DNA from: Metallyticus violacea
Taxonomy: Eukaryota; Arthropoda; Insecta; Mantodea; Metallyticidae
DNA length: 64,000 bases
Assembly (NCBI GenBank): GCA_030762175.1
Contig: CM060835.1
Coordinates: 85,090,001 to 85,154,000 of the forward strand
Direction: 5' to 3'
The notes under the pieces are model-generated. The model had not been told where the DNA came from. It ran no database searches and was given only the letters and a program-made list of their open reading frames with translations. Of the stretch, positions 57,795-59,299 are shown in pieces. Both the position numbers and the translations under genes were made by a program. The stretch's first letter is position 1. The number at the start of each line of letters is the position of its first letter.

Positions 57795-58411
57795 TAGACT
57801 AGGTTCAGTTTCAATATTAATTAAATTTAGATTCTAATACAGTGAAGCATACATTAACAGTCTGTCATGAATCAAACAATTTGAGAAAAAAAAGCCTTCC
57901 CATCTTCTCTACAGAATTGAAGCTGGAGAGGTTTTTTCTTTCTTATTTCTTTCTTTCTTTCTCTCTCTCTCTCTCTCTCCCCTTTTTTTATTATTTTTTT
58001 TCCTTCCTCATGAGAAATTTTTAGAATAGGTACATTTGAAATCCTTTTAAGTGGATAAAGAAATAATCCATCATTTCAGTGCTTAAAAATGTATATTTCA
58101 TGGCAACATCACTTATGTATCCAATTATTTTATTTTAAAAAAACAAAATCTAATACCTTCTTGAACTTAGTAAATGTTTTTATTATTATTTTTATTATCG
58201 CACTCATATTGACTATATGTATCTTTTTTTGAACAGGAGAAGAAGAGGAAGGAACACTTGAAGAAAACCATTTAGCAGAACGATTGGTGGGATCAATTTT
58301 TACTACACTGAAAGAACTGAAAATTTGTGATATTGAACAAAGATTGTGCAATATGACAATAAAATTGCAAAACTTATTAAATAATGTTGAGCAGAAAAAT
58401 ATCTGCAAAAG
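2979..58411 (+). CDS. MDN1: Midasin (MDN1/Rea1), internal part: 15 exons of the linker region
   Basis: Midasin is a giant dynein-like AAA+ ATPase that pulls assembly factors off pre-60S ribosomal particles in the nucleolus and nucleoplasm. Fifteen exons join as 2979-3188, 9493-9744, 11574-11770, 14972-15148, 15289-15579, 15662-15986, 16609-16835, 19861-20078, 23442-23656, 24360-24518, 28388-28806, 36711-36873, 46398-46538, 54624-55284 and 58237-58411. All have AG acceptors and GT donors, and the phases agree throughout (3,830 bp). The product resembles the midasin linker: FPLTSPLARFQAG, WEENAHSD, SLGEFEARL, LPIEKKLKE, LGLSYRTG and WDGCESYF are family-like stretches. No Walker or MIDAS motif is present because those ends lie outside the window. 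The last two exons turn acidic, as expected before the Asp/Glu-rich tail. No in-frame stop was found. Extra small exons in the long introns cannot be excluded, but none is needed by phase. Confidence 0.95.
5840..6061 (-). other. Exon-like open frame on minus strand, unidentified
   Basis: Read on the minus strand, a pyrimidine-rich acceptor (tttgctttccag) leads into 222 bp without a stop and ends at a donor gtaaaa. It encodes ELCANCMPEQTTLSDRTSGG, then a segment with LPKTGTLSPHALLLDN, then INATICLTTVVQNGAYVHS. Composition and codon use look protein-like rather than random AT-rich ORF. I do not recognise the family. It could be an internal exon of a gene nested antisense in the MDN1 intron, or a captured exon in a transposon. 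A partial inverted look-alike at 5,700-5,800 favours the latter. Confidence 0.35.
7308..8161 (-). pseudogene. Decayed copy of a multi-copy invertebrate protein (probably transposon-derived)
   Basis: Two open pieces on the minus strand join across frameshifts. The first (8,161 to 7,826) has LIPQLSREAYESSNLPLFID, then WQICGDLKVIGLLLGQLRGY, then SCFLCKSD. The second (about 7,790 to 7,308, with two more breaks) has LPPLHIKLGMMKQF, GPQIRKLMKDVNF, then KSHLDYFPLNLGAVSEE and QRFHQD. I have the impression that near-identical domains recur as unnamed proteins in many arthropod genomes, which would suggest a mobile or amplified origin, but I cannot confirm the family name. The pattern CGDLK, then CFLC, then HxxYFPxNLG, then ERFHQD may be its core. 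The copy is broken by several stops. Confidence 0.55.
9493..9744 (+). CDS. MDN1: MDN1 exon b
   Basis: The 252-bp exon is phase 0/0. The acceptor is atgattacag and the donor is gtaagc. It encodes 84 residues starting DIEYYTRTLASKQ and ending PDMTVPILTGAYM. The segment EYLVWYPDMTVPIL followed by LSHGIKLLADAV in the next exon matches the pattern of the midasin linker, where a tyrosine-proline-aspartate step precedes a helix. Confidence 0.9.
9745..11573 (+). other. MDN1 intron, 1.8 kb
   Basis: A short stretch at about 10,070-10,200 (TTATGCTCCACTTACTGTTG, then GTTTCGTAGGC, then CCTCCATCCTCAG) looks like a decayed Penelope 3' end. Nothing else is recognised. Confidence 0.5.
11574..11770 (+). CDS. 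MDN1: MDN1 exon c
   Basis: The 197-bp exon starts in phase 0 and ends two bases into a codon. The acceptor is ttcccacag and the donor is gtaagt. It encodes LSHGIKLLADAVHKLL through EEPEKSRDLEY. The split codon is completed to Gln by the first base of the next exon. Helical linker sequence. Confidence 0.92.
12240..14663. mobile_element. Foldback Penelope-like element, about 1.1-kb arms, 12-bp TSD
   Basis: Left arm (about 12,280-13,625, minus sense) and right arm (about 13,640-14,660, plus sense) are near-identical inverted copies of the C-terminal half of a Penelope protein. Shared peptides include FGIYRKNTH in the left arm and NSMVYRLVNVP in the right. The whole is flanked by the direct repeat AAACTGGATAAT (12,228-12,239 and 14,664-14,675). 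The left end carries a tail not found on the right, containing CACAGTG, the reverse complement of CACTGTG. The left arm is longer because a SINE sits in it at 13,115-13,420. Each arm has stops, so no protein is made. Confidence 0.85.
13115..13420 (+). mobile_element. tRNA-derived SINE (family A), copy 1
   Basis: The tRNA-like head has box A (TGATGTAGTGGTAACC region) and box B (GGGTTCAAACCTGG), followed by a body ending in an A-run. It is flanked by a 13-bp duplication TTCTTTATTAAGT (13,102-13,114 and 13,421-13,433). It landed in the left arm of the foldback Penelope element, so it is younger than that element. Confidence 0.85.
14972..15148 (+). CDS. MDN1: MDN1 exon d
   Basis: The 177-bp exon lies just beyond the foldback Penelope element that fills the preceding intron. 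The acceptor is attttatcag and the donor is gtaatg. It encodes LVKAYLRDLRNMA, then a long charged helix with TWEIEEDKRKQLQAEKE, ending LYVL plus a split Arg codon. The charged helix followed by SLY is typical of this part of midasin. It starts and ends with two codon bases carried across the junction. Confidence 0.93.
15289..15579 (+). CDS. MDN1: MDN1 exon e
   Basis: The 291-bp exon follows a 140-bp intron. The acceptor is tattttcag and the donor is gtcagt. It encodes an acidic stretch (SDEEQMEAELEELFPS), then DFNDFEQSQQ, then DMDFIARLHSQIMTGF. The FP plus DF acidic patch before a helix is a midasin linker signature. Its phases join exons d and f through Arg codons. Confidence 0.94.
15662..15986 (+). 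CDS. MDN1: MDN1 exon f
   Basis: The 325-bp exon follows an 82-bp intron, the shortest in the window. The acceptor is ttttattcag and the donor is gtaata. It encodes VFTAVLEKVSAGADSS, then LDFYQDSNVKEAQNCL, then VQELLQEWPEHPTLQK. The FYxDxNxxE and EWPxHPxL stretches are strongly midasin-like. It ends in phase 0. Confidence 0.95.
15987..16608 (+). other. MDN1 intron, 622 bp
   Basis: AT-rich intron with no repeat or gene that I recognise. Confidence 0.7.
16609..16835 (+). CDS. MDN1: MDN1 exon g
   Basis: The 227-bp exon has acceptor tttaatatag and donor gtattg. It encodes ILVVVQRILAFPLTSPLARF, then LLTQIHEWEENAHSD, then AAWRKLQLQSWRECL. The FPLTSPLARF and WEENA stretches are the most recognisable midasin motifs in the window. 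It ends two bases into an Arg codon. Confidence 0.97.
16836..19860 (+). other. MDN1 intron, 3.0 kb
   Basis: It contains an ACACGCGC-type dinucleotide patch near 16,900-16,935, a minus-strand Penelope relic (17,205-18,240), and a decayed Penelope terminus near 19,465-19,600 (GTATGATTGAGTAGAACTAC). The stretch 18,250-19,450 shows nothing recognisable. Confidence 0.55.
17205..18240 (-). mobile_element. Penelope-like element relic (GIY-YIG part and RT C-terminus)
   Basis: The minus-strand frame 17,619-17,359 encodes the end of the GIY-YIG region: KECLRNIRFKQVNKSAEAAH, then FWTKNHEIKPE, then LSTWENFFILKNKENLMNF. Upstream (to 18,240) broken frames give the RT C-terminal region (INGFNKDTV, FHLPSN). 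A GTCT/GACA microsatellite (17,623-17,652) has expanded inside the nuclease part and disrupts it. The left end (ACACTAAACTCCACTTACG...TTTCGGGAGAATCTC) is shared with the copy at 24.86 kb. Confidence 0.8.
19861..20078 (+). CDS. MDN1: MDN1 exon h
   Basis: The 218-bp exon has acceptor cttttctag and donor gtatat. It encodes GASKWWLYLYSLVE, then IKTLKQFMEQSSLGEFEARL, then LSFHCHVQHLEP. KxWxxxYxxxE followed by GEFEARLxxLLxFHCH is the family pattern. It ends one base into a codon that the next exon completes as Asn. The downstream intron holds a LINE relic and two SINEs. Confidence 0.96.
20494..20780 (+). mobile_element. tRNA-derived SINE (family A), copy 2
   Basis: Same head (TTGGTCCTGGTGGTGTAGTG) and body (CTTCTGAAGGGAGGTAAAGC ... 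CTGAATTGAATGG ... TTAAAGAGCATTGTAAATAA) as the copies at 13.1 and 39.0 kb. A 9-bp direct repeat CCTTCCTTA flanks it (20,485-20,493 and 20,781-20,789). Confidence 0.85.
20800..22900 (-). mobile_element. Degraded non-LTR retrotransposon (RT) relic
   Basis: Minus-strand translation in shifting frames around 21,880 to 21,150 gives an ADD-V core followed by ITGAITMIGLQHVIDEIIRF and CAEWC, then EVMKEFDYLGGRFVSNGRW. This resembles the RT motif C and the thumb YLG region of a LINE. Numerous stops break it. It is interrupted by a SINE at about 21,925-22,245. Sequence at 22,540-22,650 resembles a LINE C-terminal Cys-rich piece but lies on the wrong side of the RT, so the copy may be rearranged or two copies may abut. 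The clade is not determined. Confidence 0.5.
21925..22245 (+). mobile_element. tRNA-derived SINE (family C)
   Basis: The head has a box-A-like GGATCAAGTAGTTAGTG and a box-B-like AATTCGATTCCC, then a body (TTCCTTAGTTAGGAAGATC, GGCAACTAGGTGCC). It ends in a GGAA/GAAG simple repeat (22,205-22,236). It is inserted in the LINE relic. Ends are estimated and no clean target duplication was seen. Confidence 0.55.
23442..23656 (+). CDS. MDN1: MDN1 exon i
   Basis: The 215-bp exon has acceptor tttgtttgtag and donor gtaata. It encodes ELLKILWNIHEYYAQF, then TRIRELRLPIEKKLKECVRI, then WEDISHWAVREAIKKVHKTL. The sequence LRLPIEKKLKE plus WxDxxxWxxxxxxxKxHxTL is diagnostic of midasin. Confidence 0.97.
23657..24359 (+). 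other. MDN1 intron, 703 bp
   Basis: AT-rich. No feature recognised. Confidence 0.7.
24360..24518 (+). CDS. MDN1: MDN1 exon j
   Basis: The 159-bp exon is phase 0/0. The acceptor is tttacctag and the donor is gtaaga. It encodes EVLKQPVTVAISNFGAEK and ends FLSLKKRQ. It continues the helix end of exon i (KHVKEFE to EVLKQPV). The downstream part is variable and probably loop. Confidence 0.9.
24860..25400 (-). mobile_element. Penelope-like element fragment with unequal inverted ends
   Basis: The minus-strand frame 25,313-25,110 encodes CADCEQSYIGRTKRNLEIRK, KEHFRNIWLKQVDKSVIAAH and FWTKNHEMK. That is the YIG half of the GIY-YIG nuclease with its Arg and His. The left end (CTAAACTTAGGTATTTTT) is repeated in inverse at the right end (AAAAAATGAATACCTAAGTT), so the copy has a long left arm and a very short right arm. 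No exact target duplication is seen. Confidence 0.8.
25522..25786 (+). mobile_element. tRNA-Ser-like SINE (family S), copy 1
   Basis: The head GTGGCAGAGGTCGTTAAGGC resembles a serine-tRNA 5' half. Box B is GGGTTCAAATCCTG. The body has CTCCCTGACTGAGGTTTTTT and CCCAATATATCATTTTGTC and ends TTAAA plus an A-run. The flanking duplication is TAGTAAAGTC (25,512-25,521 and 25,787-25,796). Confidence 0.88.
26033..26231. mobile_element. Minimal Penelope foldback, 199 bp, 12-bp TSD
   Basis: Two arms, ATTGTATGATTCAGTTGAAC... and its reverse complement (about 26,047-26,106 and 26,120-26,180), are inverted copies of the 3' end found at 52,275 in the intact Penelope copy. A short spacer (CTCGAAACCGGTTC) separates them. 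The right side alone has a tail with CACTGTG. It is flanked by ATTTATATAACT (26,021-26,032 and 26,232-26,243). It has no coding sequence and must rely on proteins supplied elsewhere. Confidence 0.9.
26286..26454. mobile_element. Minimal Penelope foldback, 169 bp, 12-bp TSD
   Basis: Arms at about 26,297-26,348 and 26,352-26,404 are inverted copies of a Penelope 3' end (TCACACTAATTCCATTCACTT). A one-sided tail runs to CGTAAGTACATTTAATTG. The flanking repeat is ATATTTATATGT (26,274-26,285 and 26,455-26,466). It belongs to the same subfamily as the palindrome at 27,473. Confidence 0.88.
26470..28010. mobile_element. Foldback Penelope-like element, about 0.6-kb arms
   Basis: Minus-sense left arm (about 26,540-27,090) and plus-sense right arm (27,100 on) are inverted copies of the GIY-YIG region. 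The right arm frame 27,175 on encodes PPVKKSGIYAIDCNSKYIDK, then KEHFRNVWLK, then FFEHNHEIK. YIG is altered to YID, which would disable the nuclease. The centre of symmetry is near 27,095. The right arm is split by the insertion at 27,473-27,801. A CACTGTC-like tail is at the left end. No target duplication found. Confidence 0.78.
27473..27801. mobile_element. Near-perfect palindromic Penelope insertion, 329 bp, nested
   Basis: Arms 27,522-27,654 and 27,669-27,801 are 133 bp each and reverse complements with about one mismatch, around a 14-bp loop. Left of the arms is a tail matching that of the 26,286 element. The flanking duplication is ATAAATTAATGA (27,461-27,472 and 27,802-27,813). The two halves of the host Penelope sequence resume exactly across it (reading LMNFDIPLVDYF). 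The near absence of arm divergence implies recent insertion or gene conversion. Confidence 0.92.
28388..28806 (+). CDS. MDN1: MDN1 exon k
   Basis: The 419-bp exon has acceptor aaattttag and donor gtaaga. It encodes 139 residues. The key stretch is VQQRRRVLAELFKTLTKLGL followed by SYRTGLVTWQSHGD and LFMLPPIDLSASLSNIKH. The R/K-rich helix leading into LFKxLxKxGLSYRxGL is conserved in midasins. A TE-dense intron lies on each side. Confidence 0.97.
28935..31858. mobile_element. Large foldback Penelope-like element, 1.4-kb arms, 12-bp TSD
   Basis: Left arm (28,937 to about 30,385, minus sense) and right arm (about 30,388-31,815, plus sense) are closely matching inverted copies of a Penelope RT plus GIY-YIG region. 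Left-arm frames carry KRDLLVSYEVVSLFPSIPKE, KCWYRYVDDVFAI, ALPFLDIKI and SGIYEIGCKDCDMKYIGKTK. The right arm has the same pieces with extra indels (an A-run within KYIGEKKKRN). Stops separate RT from nuclease. The right end has a tail with CACTGTG. The flank is AATGTTTAAAGA (28,924-28,935 and 31,859-31,870), the last base of the left repeat being counted as part of the span. Confidence 0.88.
32615..33129. mobile_element. Foldback Penelope element, about 0.2-kb arms, 12-13-bp TSD
   Basis: Inverted arms (about 32,620-32,795 and 32,910-33,085) carry a Penelope 3' end: GTACGATTGAATCAAGC, CTCCACTTACTTGTCTATAA and TATTCTGCTCTGGTGTAGG. A unique central piece lies between. The right tail has a variant TTACTGTACAAGTTCC instead of CACTGTG. 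The flanking repeat TAGTAATTTTATT is at 32,602-32,614 and 33,130-33,142. Confidence 0.85.
34715..35230 (+). mobile_element. tRNA-derived SINE-like repeat, split by another SINE
   Basis: A tRNA-like head (ATAGCTGAGTGGTTAGACTA, then TGGGTTGCTACCAGTAGCTG) is interrupted at 34,785. It resumes at 35,070 with CATGCAGTAATTAAG and a body (TTGGGTTCTCCAATTTCCC). Box B is degenerate. The right end is estimated. Confidence 0.5.
34785..35069 (+). mobile_element. tRNA-Ser-like SINE (family S), copy 2
   Basis: Same family as 25.5 and 43.8 kb: GGTGGCCGAGGTCGTTAAGT, box B ATTCGAATACTG, CTCCCTGACTGAGG, CTAAACTTAGGCC, and end GGGTGTTAAGC. It is flanked by a 12-bp duplication TACCAGTAGCTG (34,773-34,784 and 35,070-35,081). 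It interrupts an older SINE. Confidence 0.87.
36711..36873 (+). CDS. MDN1: MDN1 exon l
   Basis: The 163-bp exon has acceptor tttgttgacag and donor gttagt. It encodes VDSQLLSVWDGCESYFLRS, then LALLHVSLQNPSKDLG, then ERCRGFSVNLM. The WDGCxxYFxRSxAR and ERCRGFSxxLM blocks are midasin hallmarks. It ends in phase 0. Confidence 0.97.
37565..37790 (-). mobile_element. Possible tRNA-derived SINE, reverse orientation
   Basis: The reverse complement has a box-A-like AGTAGCTTATTGATTAGAGT and a box-B-like ATGGTTCAAATCTCAGC at tRNA-like spacing. GAAGAGTCA and AAAGGAA sequences flank it. Ends and family are uncertain. Confidence 0.4.
38982..39297 (+). mobile_element. tRNA-derived SINE (family A), copy 3, with long poly-A
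   Basis: Starts GTTGGTCCTAGTGGTGTAGT and has box B GGGTTCAAACCTGG. The body matches the copies at 13.1 and 20.5 kb. It ends in an A-run of about 40 (39,259-39,300), the longest in the window, which suggests a young insert. AAAACTTGGA and AAAACTTAGA approximate the target duplication. It lies inside ORF1 of the R1-type relic. Confidence 0.87.
40569..40772 (+). repeat. Tandem duplication, about 101-bp unit, two copies
   Basis: TCTAGATGAAGTTTATAAAC starts at 40,581 and again at 40,681. The following CTGTGTTATAG(A/G) and AGTATTTGAT(A) landmarks repeat with a few differences. It lies between ORF1 and ORF2 of the R1-type relic. Confidence 0.8.
42835..43012. mobile_element. Minimal Penelope foldback, 178 bp, 12-bp TSD
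   Basis: Arms of about 65 bp (42,835-42,900 and 42,904-42,969) are reverse complements with one or two mismatches around a three-base loop. They match the 3' end of the plus-strand Penelope copy at 50,823. The right tail contains CACTGTG. The flanking repeat AATAAAAGATTA (42,823-42,834 and 43,013-43,024) is exact. Removing the insert restores a continuous R1-relic reading frame (KLIKDYCNNKVHTKG), which proves the ends. Confidence 0.93.
43792..44050 (+). mobile_element. tRNA-Ser-like SINE (family S), copy 3
   Basis: GGCCGAGGTCGTTAAGGTGC head, GAATTTGAATCCAG box B, GGCTGAGGTTTTTTCCAGGC and CTAAACTTAGGCC body, A-run to 44,050. The flanking duplication is near AGCAATTTTAC (43,781-43,791) and AGCAATTTAC (44,051-44,060). 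It interrupts the R1-type relic, which continues after it (WHKKKNFEKVREIVG). Confidence 0.87.
44205..45705. mobile_element. Unclassified element with about 40-bp terminal inverted repeats
   Basis: The left end TTATGCATATCAGTCAACTT followed by TTTCAGATATAGTT (44,217-44,250) is repeated in inverse at the right (45,661-45,694), and the match extends outward through CTTTCA. Inside, the minus-strand frame 45,413-45,186 opens with MERSQKSFGDASYVQIDSII. The interior is shared with 58,630-58,980 and 63,320-63,650. The superfamily is unknown and no clear target duplication is seen. It could be a DNA transposon with a captured or first-exon ORF. Confidence 0.6.
45930..46160 (+). pseudogene. mariner transposase C-terminal fragment
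   Basis: Plus-strand reading with frame shifts gives PHSPNLTSSSDLHIFTSRSG, then KKFSDSEEFKSLMFNWIKSQ, then RNFYAEDFQKLF. This is the order SPD...SDxHxF, then a D/E-E-V helix, then WxxxQxxxFYxxGIxKL of mariner transposases. The catalytic aspartate before HLF is replaced (SPN), and the N-terminal two thirds are not recognisable. Confidence 0.7.
46398..46538 (+). CDS. MDN1: MDN1 exon m
   Basis: The 141-bp exon is phase 0/0. The acceptor is catttgtctag and the donor is gtaagt. It encodes MLAKNQKLKLAESSKLLVSL and continues the helix begun at the end of exon l. The initial Met is internal, not a start. It sits between a 9.5-kb intron full of LINE and DNA-element debris and an 8-kb intron with Penelope copies. 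Confidence 0.9.
47590..48250 (-). mobile_element. Penelope-like element relic with microsatellite inside the nuclease
   Basis: The minus frame 48,008-47,649 has YQIGCMDYNRACM, then a CA/GA-rich insert read as VCVKERERY, then RYKQVDKSAIANHFWMYNHD and ELAIWEKIFILKNKHHVI. An upstream frame (48,251 on) has RLVNIPLNKEEY. The YIG motif and catalytic Arg were lost to the expansion of a CA/GA repeat (47,936-47,967). The 3' end near 47,640 has TTTCAAGAACATTTGCTCTC. Confidence 0.8.
49224..49410 (-). pseudogene. piggyBac-like transposase C-terminal scrap
   Basis: The minus frame ends FCEGCNVVLCIFPCLKEYH (reading past the Leu-Lys-Glu), preceded by RNKISISKY. CxxCxxxLCxxPCxxxYH is the C-terminal Cys-rich zinc-binding motif of piggyBac transposases. 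The first half of the motif (VCS) is partly recognisable. No catalytic DDD domain is found nearby. A separate minus frame at 49,677-49,399 (MSHCKMHDSLILVDELMYQQ) may or may not belong to it. Confidence 0.45.
50160..50920 (+). mobile_element. Penelope-like element, 5'-truncated, plus strand
   Basis: The frame 50,418-50,690 encodes MYIGKTKRNVSITLKEQWRN, then KKSVVAGHFWKENHQI, then EVSIWEKIYIKKYEHRL. This is the YIG half of the GIY-YIG domain with Arg and Glu, but the usual His is replaced (KEQ for KEH). The upstream part to 50,160 is in other frames. The 3' end (GAGAGTTTTAATGTGTCGAC) is the same as the arms of the foldback at 42,835, and is followed by a tail with CACTGTG at about 50,898. Confidence 0.8.
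51010..51985 (+). pseudogene. mariner transposase relic
   Basis: Broken plus-strand frames follow mariner order: VNVYGDSSSFSMIKKWVAEF (helix-turn-helix domain); a GxxxxFWDxxG-like piece near 51,545 (RLGHQSFGILKEFY); LNEQ near 51,640; HIPYSPYLACFFS (the PYSPDLAPxDxxLF site, with both aspartates lost); and SSNQEVIAAVEKYFANLQKL near 51,820. Several stops and catalytic substitutions make it inactive. Terminal repeats not identified. Confidence 0.8.
52260..54290 (-). mobile_element. Penelope-like element, 5'-truncated monomer with 12-bp TSD
   Basis: A single non-inverted copy whose 3' end (TATGATTAGTTGAACTACAC, at 52,275) matches the arms of the foldback at 26,033. The exact duplication TGGATTATGTGT (52,248-52,259 and 54,291-54,302) fixes both ends and shows that reverse transcription stopped inside the N-terminal coding region. 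Its frame is unbroken, unlike every other copy here. It sits about 330 bp upstream of MDN1 exon n. Confidence 0.92.
52371..54287 (-). CDS. Penelope-like reverse transcriptase with GIY-YIG endonuclease (lacks its N-terminus)
   Basis: 638 codons are open from the insertion junction. No natural start remains; numbering below begins at the Leu codon at 54,221. It copies element RNA into DNA and nicks the target. RT landmarks: KADKGNRIVILDKEDY (57-72), GLPKIHK (130-136), LISFDVESLFPSIPKE with Asp199, GLTMGSPLSPFLANLF (258-273), RYVDD with Asp297 and Asp298, LPFLDIK (334-340). The linker has the HPWATKKFQNIL stretch. The GIY-YIG nuclease has GIY at 495-497, CAEC, YIG at 508-510, Arg519, EH at 522-523 and Glu568. 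All catalytic residues appear present. It lacks roughly the first N-terminal motifs of the family, so whether it could act is unknown. Confidence 0.93.
   Translation of the reverse strand, partial: ELAFLNKGLKTCVQYSTKIEDYLVDLEVAIEGLKNKDKEIVRIKSEKVFKGIVKKNTAVHNTYKNTIKSLNEKDVVYTKADKGNRIVILDKEDYINRMQNLLNKKEYVPIPSDPLKRCVNSINEVLKTCTVIPKETIFKIKHSNPKIARLYGLPKIHKTGNGMRPIINNINTPSYYLAKWLANRFKALPKFQTRSMNNSYQLTEKIKDIKLHPSDTLISFDVESLFPSIPKEKLLIYLHDWLKTSGINDIHIKEYIKLTEICINQAFFTFKGKFYKQEAGLTMGSPLSPFLANLFMSRFETHINTAFPFIFKVRYRYVDDIFAIVDRKLIDDALKLLNIQDKNISFTYEIETDNMLPFLDIKIMKCQEKLKFGIYRKNTHADNHIKADSLNPTAHKHAVINSLTHRLVNLQISKEEYFKEYKHIEETAVKNGFKKELVHKKVQKFKRQKHIKETTTLSAKKDKLIFKKFTYHPWATKKFQNILKDFNIRLAPINRFNVQNLLIDNVNDSIPQEEKSGIYKINCAECEKIYIGKTKRNIGTRLKEHFRNIKYKQIEKSAVAYHFWTQNHDIINKTKLLKSVQGPTELATWEKIYIYKYKNSIMNFDIVGDENINYKFITPPPEQNIHSHRSTNDPTVEP
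54366..54491 (-). other. Terminal-exon-like ORF on minus strand, unidentified
   Basis: After an acceptor-like ttttatttgtag on the minus strand, an open frame of 41 codons reads ILSQDITVHVYSREKFRDVK, then STTEIDNLQVQEDEEGNSF, ending MK and a TAA stop. The acidic, polar ending looks like a real C-terminus. No upstream partner exon is seen on that strand between here and 58 kb. It could be the 3' exon of an unrelated nested or inserted gene fragment. The Penelope insertion at 54,290 lies just downstream, in what would be its 3' UTR. Confidence 0.3.
54624..55284 (+). CDS. MDN1: MDN1 exon n
   Basis: The 661-bp exon is the longest in the window. The acceptor is tttttttcacag type (ttcttttttcacag) and the donor is gtgagt. 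It encodes 220 residues: KRLKNVLSKSVLYLEQLWVL, LNACPSECD, a helical middle with RKEQRTIILSYSQFRALEDG, then LRQEMEELMKKTLLSIQRIY, and a charged end (EKKDDKTESG). The LEQLxxLLxxCPS opening and the acidic end fit the approach to the midasin Asp/Glu-rich region. Confidence 0.95.
55327..55926 (-). mobile_element. Harbinger-like nonautonomous element (about 600 bp)
   Basis: The ends are inverted: GGGACCAGTTTCATCAACAG at left and the inverse of GGGGCCAGTTTCATCAATCA at right, each followed by ATGTTAAAA-like repeats. Read on the minus strand it retains an ATGGCGGCTGTAAATCC start and a broken peptide (VEILLLDILKSFIMEEGCK, later HRIVDEMIEQL). I infer the PIF/Harbinger type from the ends and this leftover. 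A left TAA fits a 3-bp target duplication, but the right side does not match it. Confidence 0.6.
56397..56440 (+). repeat. AT dinucleotide microsatellite
   Basis: About 20 AT units. Confidence 0.95.
56711..56862 (+). mobile_element. tRNA-Ser-like SINE (family S), copy 4, internally deleted
   Basis: ACGGATGGCCAAGGTCATTA head, degenerate box B (CTTCAATTCCTGCC), TTGACTGAGGTTTTTTCCAG body, then a direct jump to the AGCAGTAAAAACAGGTGTTA end and an A-run. About 100 bp of the body is missing compared with the other copies, and it is the most diverged. Confidence 0.75.
57189..57240 (+). repeat. GT dinucleotide microsatellite with GA end
   Basis: A TG run broken by CCGCGCGTGC, then GTGTGTGAGAGAGA. 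Confidence 0.95.
57593..57998 (+). repeat. 203-bp tandem duplication carrying a TTTC microsatellite
   Basis: AGACTAGGTTCAGTTTCAAT begins at 57,593 and again at 57,796. The copies match for about 140 bp with a few differences, then each ends in a TTTC-type array: long in the first (about 57,731-57,795), short and CT-rich in the second (57,941-57,980). Confidence 0.92.
58237..58411 (+). CDS. MDN1: MDN1 exon o (last in window)
   Basis: The 175-bp exon has acceptor tttttgaacag and donor gtaacg. With the base carried from exon n it encodes GEEEEGTLEENHLAERLVG, then SIFTTLKELKICDIEQRL. It ends two bases into a codon, so the gene continues beyond 64,000. The acidic start followed by a short helix matches the segment just before the D/E-rich tail. 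Confidence 0.93.
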
Positions 58412-58629
58412 GTAACGTTAATTAATGTGTTTGCAACAACTTTAATCTTATAATTTCTAAACTCTGATGTTACGTCTGATAAAAAGAAACTTTGGGGATG
58501 GGGGGAAGGGGATAAAATGCCCACTTTTGAATATGGTATACCCAAGTTTAATCAAGCCAGTTTAGTTAATTGTCTTTGTCTAATAATGAGGAAATACTGA
58601 TGTATTTATTAGCACAAAAGTATAATTTC

Positions 58630-58980
58630 ACCTAGGCTCTGATTATCAGAAGTAATATCATGAGAGGGTCTGAGATTACCAATAAATTTACAAATGTAGT
58701 GAGTGAATTTATCTGGAAAGCTCAAACCCTCTAGTGATATTTATTAGGACTATTTCACAAATAAAATAGGAATTTAAGTATAATTCCACCAAACTTGACT
58801 TACAAAATTGTACATTATACTTAACCTTTTCAAGCAATTTTGCGACAAAAGAATGCCCATTGTCAACATTGCCAATAGAGAAGAGCAAAATACAGATTTA
58901 GAACTATTTCATGAATAGAATAACAATAAAAGTGATATACATTTGAAATTTGGGCACAGAATATTAACACTTGTAGAAAA
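58630..58980. repeat. Left half of a repeat also at 44.9-45.25 kb
   Basis: AGTAATATCATGAGAGGGTC, GAATTTATCTGGAAAGCTCA and TTTCATGAATAGAATAACAA match 44,925-45,250 at high identity. The match stops where the LINE region begins and is picked up again at 63,320. Confidence 0.8.
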
Positions 58981-59145
58981 TGTTATTCTTATATAAATAT
59001 CTATTCTATTCAGAAATGTAATAATAATAATAAATTTATTGCTGTGAATAGACTCATTTGCATAAGTTTCAGACATTGTCAAAATACTAGAGTAACTCTT
59101 AGAACAAGGTTTTAGTACATGTTTGCAAGAGTTAAAAAATATAGT

Positions 59146-59219
59146 TTAATCTTATTTTGATTTAAAGTAAAACACTAGAAATCATGTCGTCACATTAAAA
59201 CTCTCTTTAAGTTTCACAA
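59146..59219. mobile_element. Single Penelope 3' end (half of a foldback)
   Basis: Almost identical to the left arm of the foldback at 42,835 (TTGATTTAAAGTAAAACACT, ACTCTCTTTAAGTTTCACAA). Here it is not followed by an inverted arm, so it is a half-copy, cut off where LINE sequence starts. Confidence 0.75.
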
Positions 59220-59299
59220 ACACACATATAGTTTACCTATAAATACTGTTAAGATTACAATTGATTACTTCATCCAATGAATATAAACTTCTATTTACA

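Larger units (their letters stand above)
55285..58236 (+). other. MDN1 intron, 3.0 kb
   Basis: Contains the Harbinger-like MITE (55,327-55,926), an AT repeat (56,397-56,440), a deleted SINE S copy (56,711-56,862), a GT repeat (57,189-57,228) and a 203-bp tandem duplication with a TTTC array (57,593-57,998). Otherwise nothing recognised. Confidence 0.65.
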
